Below, piece by piece: positions 1-4,950 of a stretch of 6,114 nt of DNA (positions are counted from its first letter, which is position 1; each line of letters opens with the position of its first letter). Position numbers and translations under genes: made by a program. Source of the stretch: Lysobacterales bacterium CG02_land_8_20_14_3_00_62_12 (GTDB lineage: Bacteria; Pseudomonadota; Gammaproteobacteria; Xanthomonadales; Ahniellaceae); contig PEUI01000007.1 of the NCBI GenBank assembly GCA_002785585.1, forward strand, positions 1 through 6,114, written 5' to 3'. Under the pieces are notes generated by a model, which made no database searches, was not told the origin of the DNA, and worked only from the letters and a program-made list of their open reading frames with translations.

Positions 1-127
1 CGTCAATCGCTGCGACCACGCCGCCGAACAACTCCACCTCACTCGACAATATTTTTTCCACGAAGCGTCAGCGTGACTCGGTCGATTTCGCCATCGCGAC
101 GCAACTCATCGCGCCCGCGATTGCGCA
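1..127. other. Left-edge stretch downstream of the toxin gene, no assignable gene
   Basis: Three short open frames compete here and none can be assigned. On the minus strand a GTG at 61-59 opens a frame that stays open to the window edge and reads VEKILSSEVELFGGVVAAID; it has no clear ribosome binding site, and the nearest in-frame stop lies at 70-68. Also on the minus strand, a GTG at 128-126 overlapping the toxin stop (TAGTG) opens a 29-codon Arg-rich frame ending at 39. On the plus strand a frame open from the left edge ends at the TAG at 129-131, which would make it converge with the toxin gene on a shared CTAG. All have moderate G/C third positions. I recognise no family in any of them. 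Confidence 0.3.
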
Positions 128-487
128 CTAGACTGCGATCTCGACAATCTGATTCAAGCTTTCGCAGGCGAGCGCAAACACTTCACCAGGCGCTTGTTTC
201 CACGGGTGCGGTTTGGCACCGCGGGCGCGCCAGTCGAACGACTTGGGTTGGTGGGTTAGCACATAACTGACCACATTTTTGGCGCCCACATGGCGCACCG
301 CAAACGGATTGTGCTCATTGCTACTGGCGGTGGTCATCGGCAGCCCGATGACGATGCTGGTACGGTCGTTAAAGGCACGCGGCGATAACACCAGCAAGGG
401 ATGCCGATCACGCATCTGGCGACCCGCCTGTGGATTGCAGTCGATCCAGATGATGTCGCGTCGGTCAGGCACCCAACGCGTCACCAT
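128..487 (-). CDS. mazF: MazF/PemK-family toxin (putative mRNA interferase) with altered active site
   Basis: This gene encodes a 119-residue protein of the MazF/PemK/CcdB fold. Known members are cytoplasmic endoribonucleases that cleave mRNA at short motifs and are held inactive by their MazE partner. The N-terminus (MVTRWVPDRRDIIWIDCNP) matches E. coli MazF (MVSRYVPDMGDLIWVDFDP as I recall it) without gaps. The VLSP block at 33-36, PMTT at 50-53 and the WRARGA block also match. The ATG at 487-485 is chosen because it gives the MazF-like N-terminus and has a GAGG seven bases upstream; a GTG at 490 would add one residue. The antitoxin stop and this start overlap as TGATG, so translation is probably coupled. 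By that alignment Thr52 is kept, but catalytic Arg29 is His29 with Arg at 28, Glu24 is Gln and Gly10 is Arg. The family call is firm; activity is uncertain. Confidence 0.9.
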   Translation of the reverse strand: MVTRWVPDRRDIIWIDCNPQAGRQMRDRHPLLVLSPRAFNDRTSIVIGLPMTTASSNEHNPFAVRHVGAKNVVSYVLTHQPKSFDWRARGAKPHPWKQAPGEVFALACESLNQIVEIAV

Positions 488-744
488 CACATCGCCTCGT
501 TGCCGAGCCTGCCGGCCGAGGCCATTGACTCGCCCGCATGCAACACGGGGTCGAATTGCTTCAACTTTTGCGCCAAATTGAGTTTGGGACTGCCCACGGT
601 CCTGACAATCAACCGGTCCAGAGTGGCTTCGATCGACACCTGCTGACCGACACTGAGCCGCGATACCCGCGCCAGTTTGGCCGGTATGCGCAAGGCCAAA
701 CTGTTACCCCAGTTTTGGATCGAAAGCGCCGTCTTGGTGTTCAC
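487..744 (-). CDS. mazE: MazE-family antitoxin (AbrB/SpoVT fold)
   Basis: This gene encodes an 85-residue antitoxin for the adjacent MazF-like toxin. The N-terminal half (about residues 6-51) is a swapped-hairpin AbrB/SpoVT DNA-binding domain, seen in WGNS at 12-15, RIPA at 19-22 and the following LSVGQQVSIE strand. This layout matches E. coli MazE (WGNS, RIPA). The C-terminal tail (about 55-85) is polar and includes FDPVLHAGE; in the family this part is flexible and wraps the toxin to neutralise it. The start is a GTG at 744-742 with GAGG seven bases upstream (755-752), and the length is close to the 82 residues of E. coli MazE. Antitoxin-first order and the 1-base overlap with the toxin start are standard for this type II module. 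MazE-type proteins usually repress their own promoter, so autoregulation is expected but not shown. Confidence 0.9.
   Translation of the reverse strand: MNTKTALSIQNWGNSLALRIPAKLARVSRLSVGQQVSIEATLDRLIVRTVGSPKLNLAQKLKQFDPVLHAGESMASAGRLGNEAM
495..498 (-). promoter_or_regulatory. Ribosome binding site of mazF
   Basis: GAGG read on the minus strand lies inside the last codons of the antitoxin gene and seven bases before the ATG at 487-485. It favours that ATG over the in-frame GTG three bases earlier, which would be only four bases from the motif. Confidence 0.5.
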
Positions 745-767
745 GCCGATTCCTCAAAGTGCGCCCG

Positions 768-796
768 AGCCTAGGCACTTCAGGCACATGTGTCAA
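768..796 (-). promoter_or_regulatory. Probable sigma70 promoter of the mazEF module
   Basis: Read on the minus strand, a perfect TTGACA (796-791) is followed by a 17-base spacer and TAGGCT (773-768), which matches the -10 consensus at three of six positions. Transcription would start near 761, giving a leader of under 20 bases before the antitoxin GTG with its GAGG site. The palindrome CACATGTG (785-792) overlaps the -35 hexamer and CCTAGG (770-775) overlaps the -10; either could be part of an operator for the AbrB-type antitoxin. The promoter is a sequence match, and the operator idea is inference. Confidence 0.5.
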
Positions 797-844
797 CGTG
801 TCGATACACATCGGTTATTTGGCTCAGACTGGAATGAACGTCCA

Positions 845-928
845 GACCATAGGTTGGGGTGAGCGCAGCGATACCCAACAAACTTGCAAAGACCATAGGT
901 TGGGCTGAGTGCAGCGATGCCCAACCAA
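845..928 (+). repeat. Tandem pair of REP-like hairpin repeats
   Basis: Two 38-base units at 845-882 and 891-928 (period 46) agree at 34 positions. Each starts GACCATAGGTTGGG and contains GCAGCGAT before a CCCAAC half. GTTGGG pairs with CCCAAC to form a hairpin. In the second copy two of the four differences (C at 905, G at 919) extend the stem to seven perfect pairs, GTTGGGC/GCCCAAC, around a 13-base loop. A tetranucleotide close to GTAG (here ATAG) in front of a stem is typical of REP elements mobilised by RAYT transposases. No RAYT gene is present in the window. Family membership is inferred from form only. Confidence 0.7.
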
Positions 929-986
929 GCCGAAGACGGCGTGCGGTTTGGGTGGTTCGCGTTGCGGTGGGGTTAGTTGGGGCGAC

Positions 987-1057
987 CGGCCTACCTCGCC
1001 CATCCTTGGGCTCGCCGGCCGCCGATTCCCGACGCGGCCTACCTCCGTCATCCTTGG
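987..1057 (-). repeat. Second repeat pair, inverted GTAG-type elements 48 bases apart
   Basis: Units at 987-1009 and 1035-1057 agree at 20 of 23 bases (CGGCCTACCTC, three changes, CATCCTTGG). Read on the minus strand each carries GTAGGCCG, so they are oriented opposite to the pair at 845-928. The first unit is followed by a hairpin GCCCA/TGGGC (998-1011, four-base loop), and the second by CCTTG/CAAGG (1052-1067). The matched core followed by diverged flanks suggests decayed copies of one mobile palindromic element. Confidence 0.6.
1017..1042 (-). repeat. GTAG-headed hairpin (REP-like)
   Basis: On the minus strand GTAG at 1042-1039 leads directly into a stem of six perfect pairs, GGCCGC with GCGGCC (1034-1039 and 1017-1022), around an 11-base loop. 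GTAG at the 5' foot of a G+C-rich hairpin is the usual layout of REP sequences in gammaproteobacteria. The stem sits between the two direct repeats of the preceding entry. Confidence 0.5.
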
Positions 1058-1140
1058 CGCCGCAAGGCGCGCAGCGCCGGAGCCGAAATGCTCACCAATG
1101 GCCCAACTCCGAACATGGTCGGCTGACCAGCTCCGCTGTT

Positions 1141-1170
1141 GAAGCGCGCTTCGCGCCTGCGATGCGCAGG
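1141..1170. repeat. Two adjacent perfect palindromes
   Basis: GAAGCGCGCTTC at 1141-1152 is a perfect 12-base palindrome. Three bases later CCTGCG (1156-1161) and CGCAGG (1165-1170) form a six-pair stem around ATG. The heptamer GATGCGC appears here at 1161-1167 and again at 1170-1176 and 1196-1202. There is no T-run, so this does not look like a terminator. It is probably part of the same repeat cluster. Confidence 0.5.
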
Positions 1171-1210
1171 ATGCGCGAGTGCGACGAGCGCTACGGATGC
1201 GCACAAGAGC

Positions 1211-1233
1211 GGCCGGCGCTTGCGCCGACCTAC
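1211..1233 (-). repeat. GTAG-headed REP-like hairpin
   Basis: On the minus strand GTAG (1233-1230) is followed by GTCGGCGCAAGCGCCGGCC. The core CGGCGC/GCGCCG (1214-1219 and 1222-1227) forms six perfect pairs around a two-base centre, and the stem extends outward with one mismatch. This is the cleanest REP-type element in the window and has the same orientation as the pair at 987-1057. Confidence 0.6.
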
Positions 1234-1252
1234 CGCTGCGCTGGGCACCCTG

Positions 1253-1280
1253 TGGTCACGTCGATGTGCTTAAATAATCT
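1253..1280 (+). promoter_or_regulatory. Possible promoter of the liu operon
   Basis: TAAATAATCT at 1271-1280 is an isolated A+T-rich patch just after the repeat cluster and could serve as a -10 region. TGGTCA at 1253-1258, 16 bases before TAATCT, matches the -35 consensus at four of six positions. A start near 1285 would leave a leader of about 140 bases before liuC. The match is weak. A second A+T-rich patch at 1361-1397 (TTGATTTTTC, AAATTTACC) offers an alternative without a well-spaced pair of hexamers. Confidence 0.2.
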
Positions 1281-1426
1281 ACCGGTTGCTGGCATGCTCA
1301 GGTGCCTGCGATCGCGCCGATGCACCGATACAGCGGCGTTGCCATCCAGCAGCGGCGTGGTTGATTTTTCCGATCAGGTTTTTCGTCCGCAAATTTACCG
1401 TCACCCTTTCACAGCGAAGCCCAGCG

Positions 1427-2239
1427 ATGCAGGAAACCTCCCCCATCATCACCCGGATTCAGCAAGGCGTCGCCACGATTTGGTTGAACCGACCCGCCGT
1501 GCACAATGCTTTCGACGATTGCCTGATCGGTTTGCTGACCGCGAGTATCGATATCCTCGCCCGCGATCCTTCGGTGCGGGTGATTGTGTTGACCGGTGTT
1601 GGCCGTTCGTTTTCAGCCGGTGCCGATCTGAATTGGATGCGCCGTATGGCCGCGGCCAGCGAGGCCGAGAATCGCGCCGACGCCGAGAATCTGGCGGGCC
1701 TGATGCGTACCTTGGCCTGGTGTCCCAAACCCACCTTGGCCAAGGTGCAGGGTTCGGCGTTTGGCGGCGGCGTCGGCTTGATTGCCTGCTGCGACATCGC
1801 CATTGCCATCGATAGCGCGCGTTTTGGTTTGACCGAGACCCGGCTCGGCCTGGTGCCGGCGGTCATTTCACCGTATGTGGTGGATGCCATCGGCGCGCGT
1901 AATGCGCGCCGCTATTTTCAGACCGGTGAAGTTTTCGATGCCGAAAGCGCGCTCCGCATGGGGCTGATCCAGCAACTTGTCGGCGCTGGGGAAGACCTGG
2001 ATGCGCGCTGTCAGGAAGTGGTCAAGCGCTGCCTGGACAATGGCCCCGAGGCGGTGCAGGCCGCCAAGCAACTGGCCTGGCGCTTGGCCGGGCGCAGCCT
2101 TGCCGATCAGGAGCTGTTGGATCGCGACCACACCCGGCTGATTGCCGAACTGCGGGTTTCCGCCGAAGGTCAGGAAGGCCTCGGGGCGTTTCTGGAAAAA
2201 CGTCGCCCCGGCTTTGCCAGCAGCGACTCCGGGGCTTGA
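1427..2239 (+). CDS. liuC: Enoyl-CoA hydratase family, probable 3-methylglutaconyl-CoA hydratase
   Basis: This gene encodes a 270-residue crotonase-fold enzyme. In leucine and isovalerate breakdown LiuC hydrates 3-methylglutaconyl-CoA to HMG-CoA in the cytoplasm. The first oxyanion-hole block is FSAGADLNWM (about residues 62-71) and the second is FGGGVGL (112-118). SETRLGL-like LTETRLGLVPA follows, with Glu137 at the position of crotonase Glu164. The position of crotonase Glu144 is Gly117. The segment ISPYVVDAIGARNARRYF is typical of the LiuC/AtuE group. The ATG at 1427 is chosen because it gives the family's usual length and an N-terminus reaching the first beta strand; upstream in-frame codons (from 1286) encode unrelated sequence. 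The ribosome binding site is weak (GCGAAG). It heads a plus-strand operon with liuD and liuE, which supports the substrate. A related gamma-carboxygeranoyl-CoA hydratase (AtuE) is the main alternative. Confidence 0.85.
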   Translation: MQETSPIITRIQQGVATIWLNRPAVHNAFDDCLIGLLTASIDILARDPSVRVIVLTGVGRSFSAGADLNWMRRMAAASEAENRADAENLAGLMRTLAWCPKPTLAKVQGSAFGGGVGLIACCDIAIAIDSARFGLTETRLGLVPAVISPYVVDAIGARNARRYFQTGEVFDAESALRMGLIQQLVGAGEDLDARCQEVVKRCLDNGPEAVQAAKQLAWRLAGRSLADQELLDRDHTRLIAELRVSAEGQEGLGAFLEKRRPGFASSDSGA

Positions 2240-2287
2240 CCTACAATCGCTGCCTGTCGGCCTCGAAGGCCTTGCCAGGATGGGCGC
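2240..2287 (+). other. liuC-liuD gap with small hairpin and TACAAT box
   Basis: This 48-base gap is the largest inside the operon. GGCCT/AGGCC (2259-2263 and 2267-2271) forms a five-pair hairpin around CGA, six bases before the AGGA (2277-2280) that serves the liuD GTG start. TACAAT at 2242-2247 resembles a -10 hexamer but has no -35 hexamer at a usual distance (TTGCCA at 2214-2219 is 22 bases away). No T-run follows the hairpin, so it is not a terminator. Confidence 0.3.
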
Positions 2288-4288
2288 GTGTTCAACAAGG
2301 TTCTGATCGCCAATCGCGGCGAGATCGCGCTGCGGATTGCGCGTAGCTGCCGCCGCCTCGGCGTGCAGACGGTGGCGGTGTATTCCACCGCCGATGCGCG
2401 CGCCCAACATGTGCTCCAGGCCGATCAGGCGATTGCCATCGGTGGACCGCTGCCGGCCGAGTCGTATTTGCGCGGCGACGCGATCATCGCGGCGGCGTTG
2501 GCCAGCGGCGCCGAAGCGATCCATCCCGGCTACGGTTTTCTGTCGGAGAACGCCGACTTTGCCGAGGCCGTGGCTGCCGCCGGCCTGGTGTTTATCGGGC
2601 CCAATGCCGCTGCGATGCGCAAGATGGGCTCCAAAGCTGGTGCCAAGGAATTGATGCAAGCCGAGGGCGTGCCGGTGGTGCCGGGTTATACCGGCGACCA
2701 GCAAGACGCCGATTTTCTGCTTGCCCAAGCCAACTTGCTGGGCTATCCGCTGCTGATCAAAGCGGCGCATGGCGGCGGCGGCAAAGGCATGCGCATCGTC
2801 CATCACCCGCACGAGTTCGCCGGTCACCTCGCCGCCTGTCAGCGCGAATCCAGCAACGCCTTTGGCCGTGATCGGGTGTTGCTCGAACGTTATCTGGAGC
2901 AGCCCCGCCATATCGAGTTTCAGATTTTTGCCGACCAGCACGGCCACACCATTCATTTGAATGAGCGCGAGTGTTCGGCACAACGGCGCTATCAAAAAGT
3001 GCTGGAAGAATCGCCCTCGCCGTTTCTCACCCCTGAGCTGCGCGCGCGGATGGGGGCGGCGGCGATCCGAGCCGCGCAAGTGATCGATTACGTCAATGCC
3101 GGCACCGTGGAATTCATCGTCGATCCAGCCGGGCATTTTTATTTCATGGAGATCAACACGCGCTTGCAGGTTGAGCACCCGGTCACCGAGATGACGCTGG
3201 ATCTGGATTTGGTCGAATGGCAATTGCGGGTCGCTGCGGGCGAGCCGCTGCCGTTGGCGCAGGGGCAAGTTCGGGCGCGCGGCCACGCCATCGAAGTGCG
3301 CTTGTACGCCGAAGATCCAGACCAGGGATTTTTGCCGGGTTCCGGCGTCATCGAAACGCTCAACCTCCCGGCCGCGCAACCGTGGCTGCGGGTGGATGCC
3401 GGGGTGATCGAGGGCGACCCAGTGAGCATTTTCTACGACCCGATGATCGGCAAATTGATCGTGCATGGCGCCGACCGCGAGCAAGCCTTGCTGCGATTGC
3501 GCAACGCGCTGGCCGAGGTCGATGTACACGGACCAAAGAGCAATATCGATTTTCTGGAGCGCCTGATCCGGCACCCGGTAGTGGTTGCCGCGACCATCGA
3601 CACCAGCTATCTGGATCGTCACCTCGATCAATTCATCGGTGCCGCCACCACGCTACCCGCAGGCGTGGTGATCGCCGCCGCGGTCGCCGCCTTGTTGACC
3701 GCAGAAAGCGCCGCCGCCCGCTCCGCTGCGCAATCCGCCGACCCCAGCTCGCCTTGGGCTCGTGCCGACGCCTGGCGCCTGGGGCACGCCGGCAAACGGC
3801 TGGTTTGCTTTCAGTTCAACGGCGAAAAACTGGAGATCGCAGCGCAGGGCGATGGCGGGGCCTATCACCTGCAATGGGGCGACCAACAGGCGCAGGTACT
3901 GGCGGCCCAGTTGGCGTCGGGTTGGCTGCATTATCGAACCGCGCTCCACGCCGAACGACTGCGGTGCCGGCGCTTGGGTGCAGACTGGCTGGTGGCCTAC
4001 GGTGAGCGCCGTTATCGTCTGCACGCGCTGCCCGCCTTCGCCTTTGAACCGGCGCCGAGCAACCAGTCCGATCGGCTGTTGGCGCCGATGCCGGGCCGCA
4101 TCATCGCGGTCAAGGCGGTGGTCGGTGACAACGTCGATGAGCAACAGGAAATCATTGTCATGGAAGCCATGAAAATGGAAATCACCCTGCGCGCGCCGCG
4201 ATCCGGGACGATCATCGAGTTGCGTTGCAGTGCCGGGGCGTTTGTTGAAGCCGATCAACTGCTGGCACTTTGGGAGGCCACACCATGA
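2288..4288 (+). CDS. liuD: Methylcrotonyl-CoA carboxylase alpha subunit (biotin carboxylase and biotin carrier)
   Basis: This gene encodes a 666-residue protein that carboxylates its own biotin with ATP and bicarbonate; the beta subunit LiuB then transfers the carboxyl group to 3-methylcrotonyl-CoA. The biotin carboxylase N-domain covers about 1-110 (KVLIANRGEIALRI). The ATP-grasp domain covers about 114-320, with the glycine-rich loop HGGGGKGMR at 161-169, QKVLEESP with Lys237, and MEINTRLQVEHPVTE with Glu288, Asn290, Arg292 and Glu296. The C-domain has GHAIEVRLYAEDP with Arg338. The numbers of the 288-296 and 338 residues are the same as in E. coli AccC. A less conserved linker/BT region follows (about 450-580). 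The biotinyl domain (about 595-664) has PMPG at 600-603 and the AMKM motif with biotin-accepting Lys629. The start is a GTG with AGGA seven bases upstream. Propionyl- or geranyl-CoA carboxylase alpha subunits are alternatives, but the liuC and liuE neighbours favour methylcrotonyl-CoA. No beta subunit gene is in the window. Confidence 0.93.
   Translation: MFNKVLIANRGEIALRIARSCRRLGVQTVAVYSTADARAQHVLQADQAIAIGGPLPAESYLRGDAIIAAALASGAEAIHPGYGFLSENADFAEAVAAAGLVFIGPNAAAMRKMGSKAGAKELMQAEGVPVVPGYTGDQQDADFLLAQANLLGYPLLIKAAHGGGGKGMRIVHHPHEFAGHLAACQRESSNAFGRDRVLLERYLEQPRHIEFQIFADQHGHTIHLNERECSAQRRYQKVLEESPSPFLTPELRARMGAAAIRAAQVIDYVNAGTVEFIVDPAGHFYFMEINTRLQVEHPVTEMTLDLDLVEWQLRVAAGEPLPLAQGQVRARGHAIEVRLYAEDPDQGFLPGSGVIETLNLPAAQPWLRVDAGVIEGDPVSIFYDPMIGKLIVHGADREQALLRLRNALAEVDVHGPKSNIDFLERLIRHPVVVAATIDTSYLDRHLDQFIGAATTLPAGVVIAAAVAALLTAESAAARSAAQSADPSSPWARADAWRLGHAGKRLVCFQFNGEKLEIAAQGDGGAYHLQWGDQQAQVLAAQLASGWLHYRTALHAERLRCRRLGADWLVAYGERRYRLHALPAFAFEPAPSNQSDRLLAPMPGRIIAVKAVVGDNVDEQQEIIVMEAMKMEITLRAPRSGTIIELRCSAGAFVEADQLLALWEATP
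4272..4277 (+). promoter_or_regulatory. Strong ribosome binding site of the lipoprotein gene
   Basis: GGGAGG lies within the end of liuD, seven bases before the ATG at 4285. It is the best Shine-Dalgarno match in the operon and settles the start against an in-frame ATG at 4270, which would lack a comparable site and would put charged/polar residues ahead of the signal peptide. Confidence 0.7.
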
Positions 4289-4950
4289 AGCTCAGACCGC
4301 TGCTTTTGAGCCTGTGTGCATTGGCGCTTGGTGCCTGCCAGACCAGCGTTGTGCGCCACCTGCCAGAAGCGGCGGTAGCGGACTGCCCGGCGGCGTTGCA
4401 GGGCGCTTGGCGGTCGCGCGCTGGCGGCGGCCAGGATGACTTCGGCGTGCTGATCGCGGCCGATTGCGGCATCCATCTACTCGGCGGCTGCGACCCGCTC
4501 GCCGAAGAAAAAATCATCACCGCGGCGCGCTACTGGCAGCGCGCCGACATCACCTTGATGTTTTTGCCGATGGCCAGCGTGCGCGCTGCCGATGATGTGC
4601 CGCTGGAAGAAAATCTGCGCGACACCCATCTGGTGGTGCGCTGGACCGCGGAAGACGAGGGCGCCGTGGTCGATTTTCCGGACCACCGCCGGCTGGCGAC
4701 CTTGATCGTCAACGGTGCCGTCAATGGTGCCACCCAGTGGTCTGGCAGCACGGGCGAGAATATCGTCGAGAGCGACGCCGCCGCCCTCACCGATCTGTTG
4801 TGGGAACCGCTGTTCTTCAACACCGAGGACCGACGCTGGCTGCAACGCTTCGATAGCGGCCGTGAAGCCCTGGCGACCGCCTTGCAGACCAACGCGGCGG
4901 ATGAATGCCGAGTGGGGCCACCAGCAGCGACGGAACGCGACGATGACTGA
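4285..4950 (+). CDS. Putative lipoprotein of unknown function within the liu operon
   Basis: This gene encodes 221 residues. The N-terminus (MKLRPLLLSLCALALGAC) is a clear lipoprotein signal: short basic start, hydrophobic core, and lipobox LGAC with Cys18 as the lipidated residue. Gln19 at +2 favours the outer membrane if the usual Lol rule applies. The mature part is acidic with a LQGAWRS segment (about 38-44) and no recognised catalytic motif or membrane helix. Four cysteines remain after Cys18 (34, 61, 69, 208), enough for two disulfides in the periplasm. The tail is strongly acidic (DDD). The start overlaps the liuD stop as ATGA and the last eight bases overlap liuE, so it is translated as part of the operon. 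I do not recognise the family. The LQGAW segment faintly recalls the start of lipocalin-like barrels, but that is not enough for a call. A role in uptake or sensing of leucine-related compounds would be speculation. Confidence 0.85.
   Translation: MKLRPLLLSLCALALGACQTSVVRHLPEAAVADCPAALQGAWRSRAGGGQDDFGVLIAADCGIHLLGGCDPLAEEKIITAARYWQRADITLMFLPMASVRAADDVPLEENLRDTHLVVRWTAEDEGAVVDFPDHRRLATLIVNGAVNGATQWSGSTGENIVESDAAALTDLLWEPLFFNTEDRRWLQRFDSGREALATALQTNAADECRVGPPAATERDDD

Larger units (their letters stand above)
745..1426. other. Repeat-rich intergenic region between divergent mazEF and liu units
   Basis: No convincing gene lies in these roughly 680 bases. Frames that are open on either strand translate to Arg/Ser/Ala/Pro-rich sequence without recognisable motifs, as expected from G+C-rich palindromic DNA. 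The region holds the mazEF promoter at its left end. From 845 to about 1235 it holds a cluster of hairpin-forming repeats in both orientations (listed separately). From about 1260 to 1426 it is less structured and more A+T-rich, and presumably contains the promoter and leader of the liu operon. The stretch 930-985 (GGTTTGGGTGG, GGGGTTAGTTGGGG) looks like degraded copies of the same repeat family. Confidence 0.6.

Noticed and set aside
2..61. Start of a minus-strand gene running off the left edge
   Set aside because: Only 20 codons are visible, it begins with GTG, it lacks a ribosome binding site, and a competing plus-strand frame over the same bases is equally plausible.
845..1057. CRISPR array
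   Set aside because: There are only two copies of each repeat, the units are hairpins with diverged flanks, there are no regular unique spacers, and no cas gene is present.
824..1204. Long open frames on both strands through the repeat region
   Set aside because: Their translations are Arg/Ser/Ala-rich, carry no motif, and arise from palindromic G+C-rich DNA; the plus-strand frame also runs into liuC out of frame.
1253..1272. Possible LiuR (MerR-type) operator in the CACGTCGATGTG region
   Set aside because: The half-sites match the remembered ACGT-type dyad poorly, and no liuR gene is present to support it.
1286..1426. N-terminal extension of the liuC frame from an ATG at 1286
   Set aside because: The extra 47 residues do not resemble the start of any crotonase and the length without them fits the family.
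1868..3631. A 587-codon open frame on the minus strand opposite liuC and liuD
   Set aside because: It is a shadow of liuD, whose motifs are complete and unbroken; the minus-strand translation is His/Gln/Gly-rich and resembles no family.
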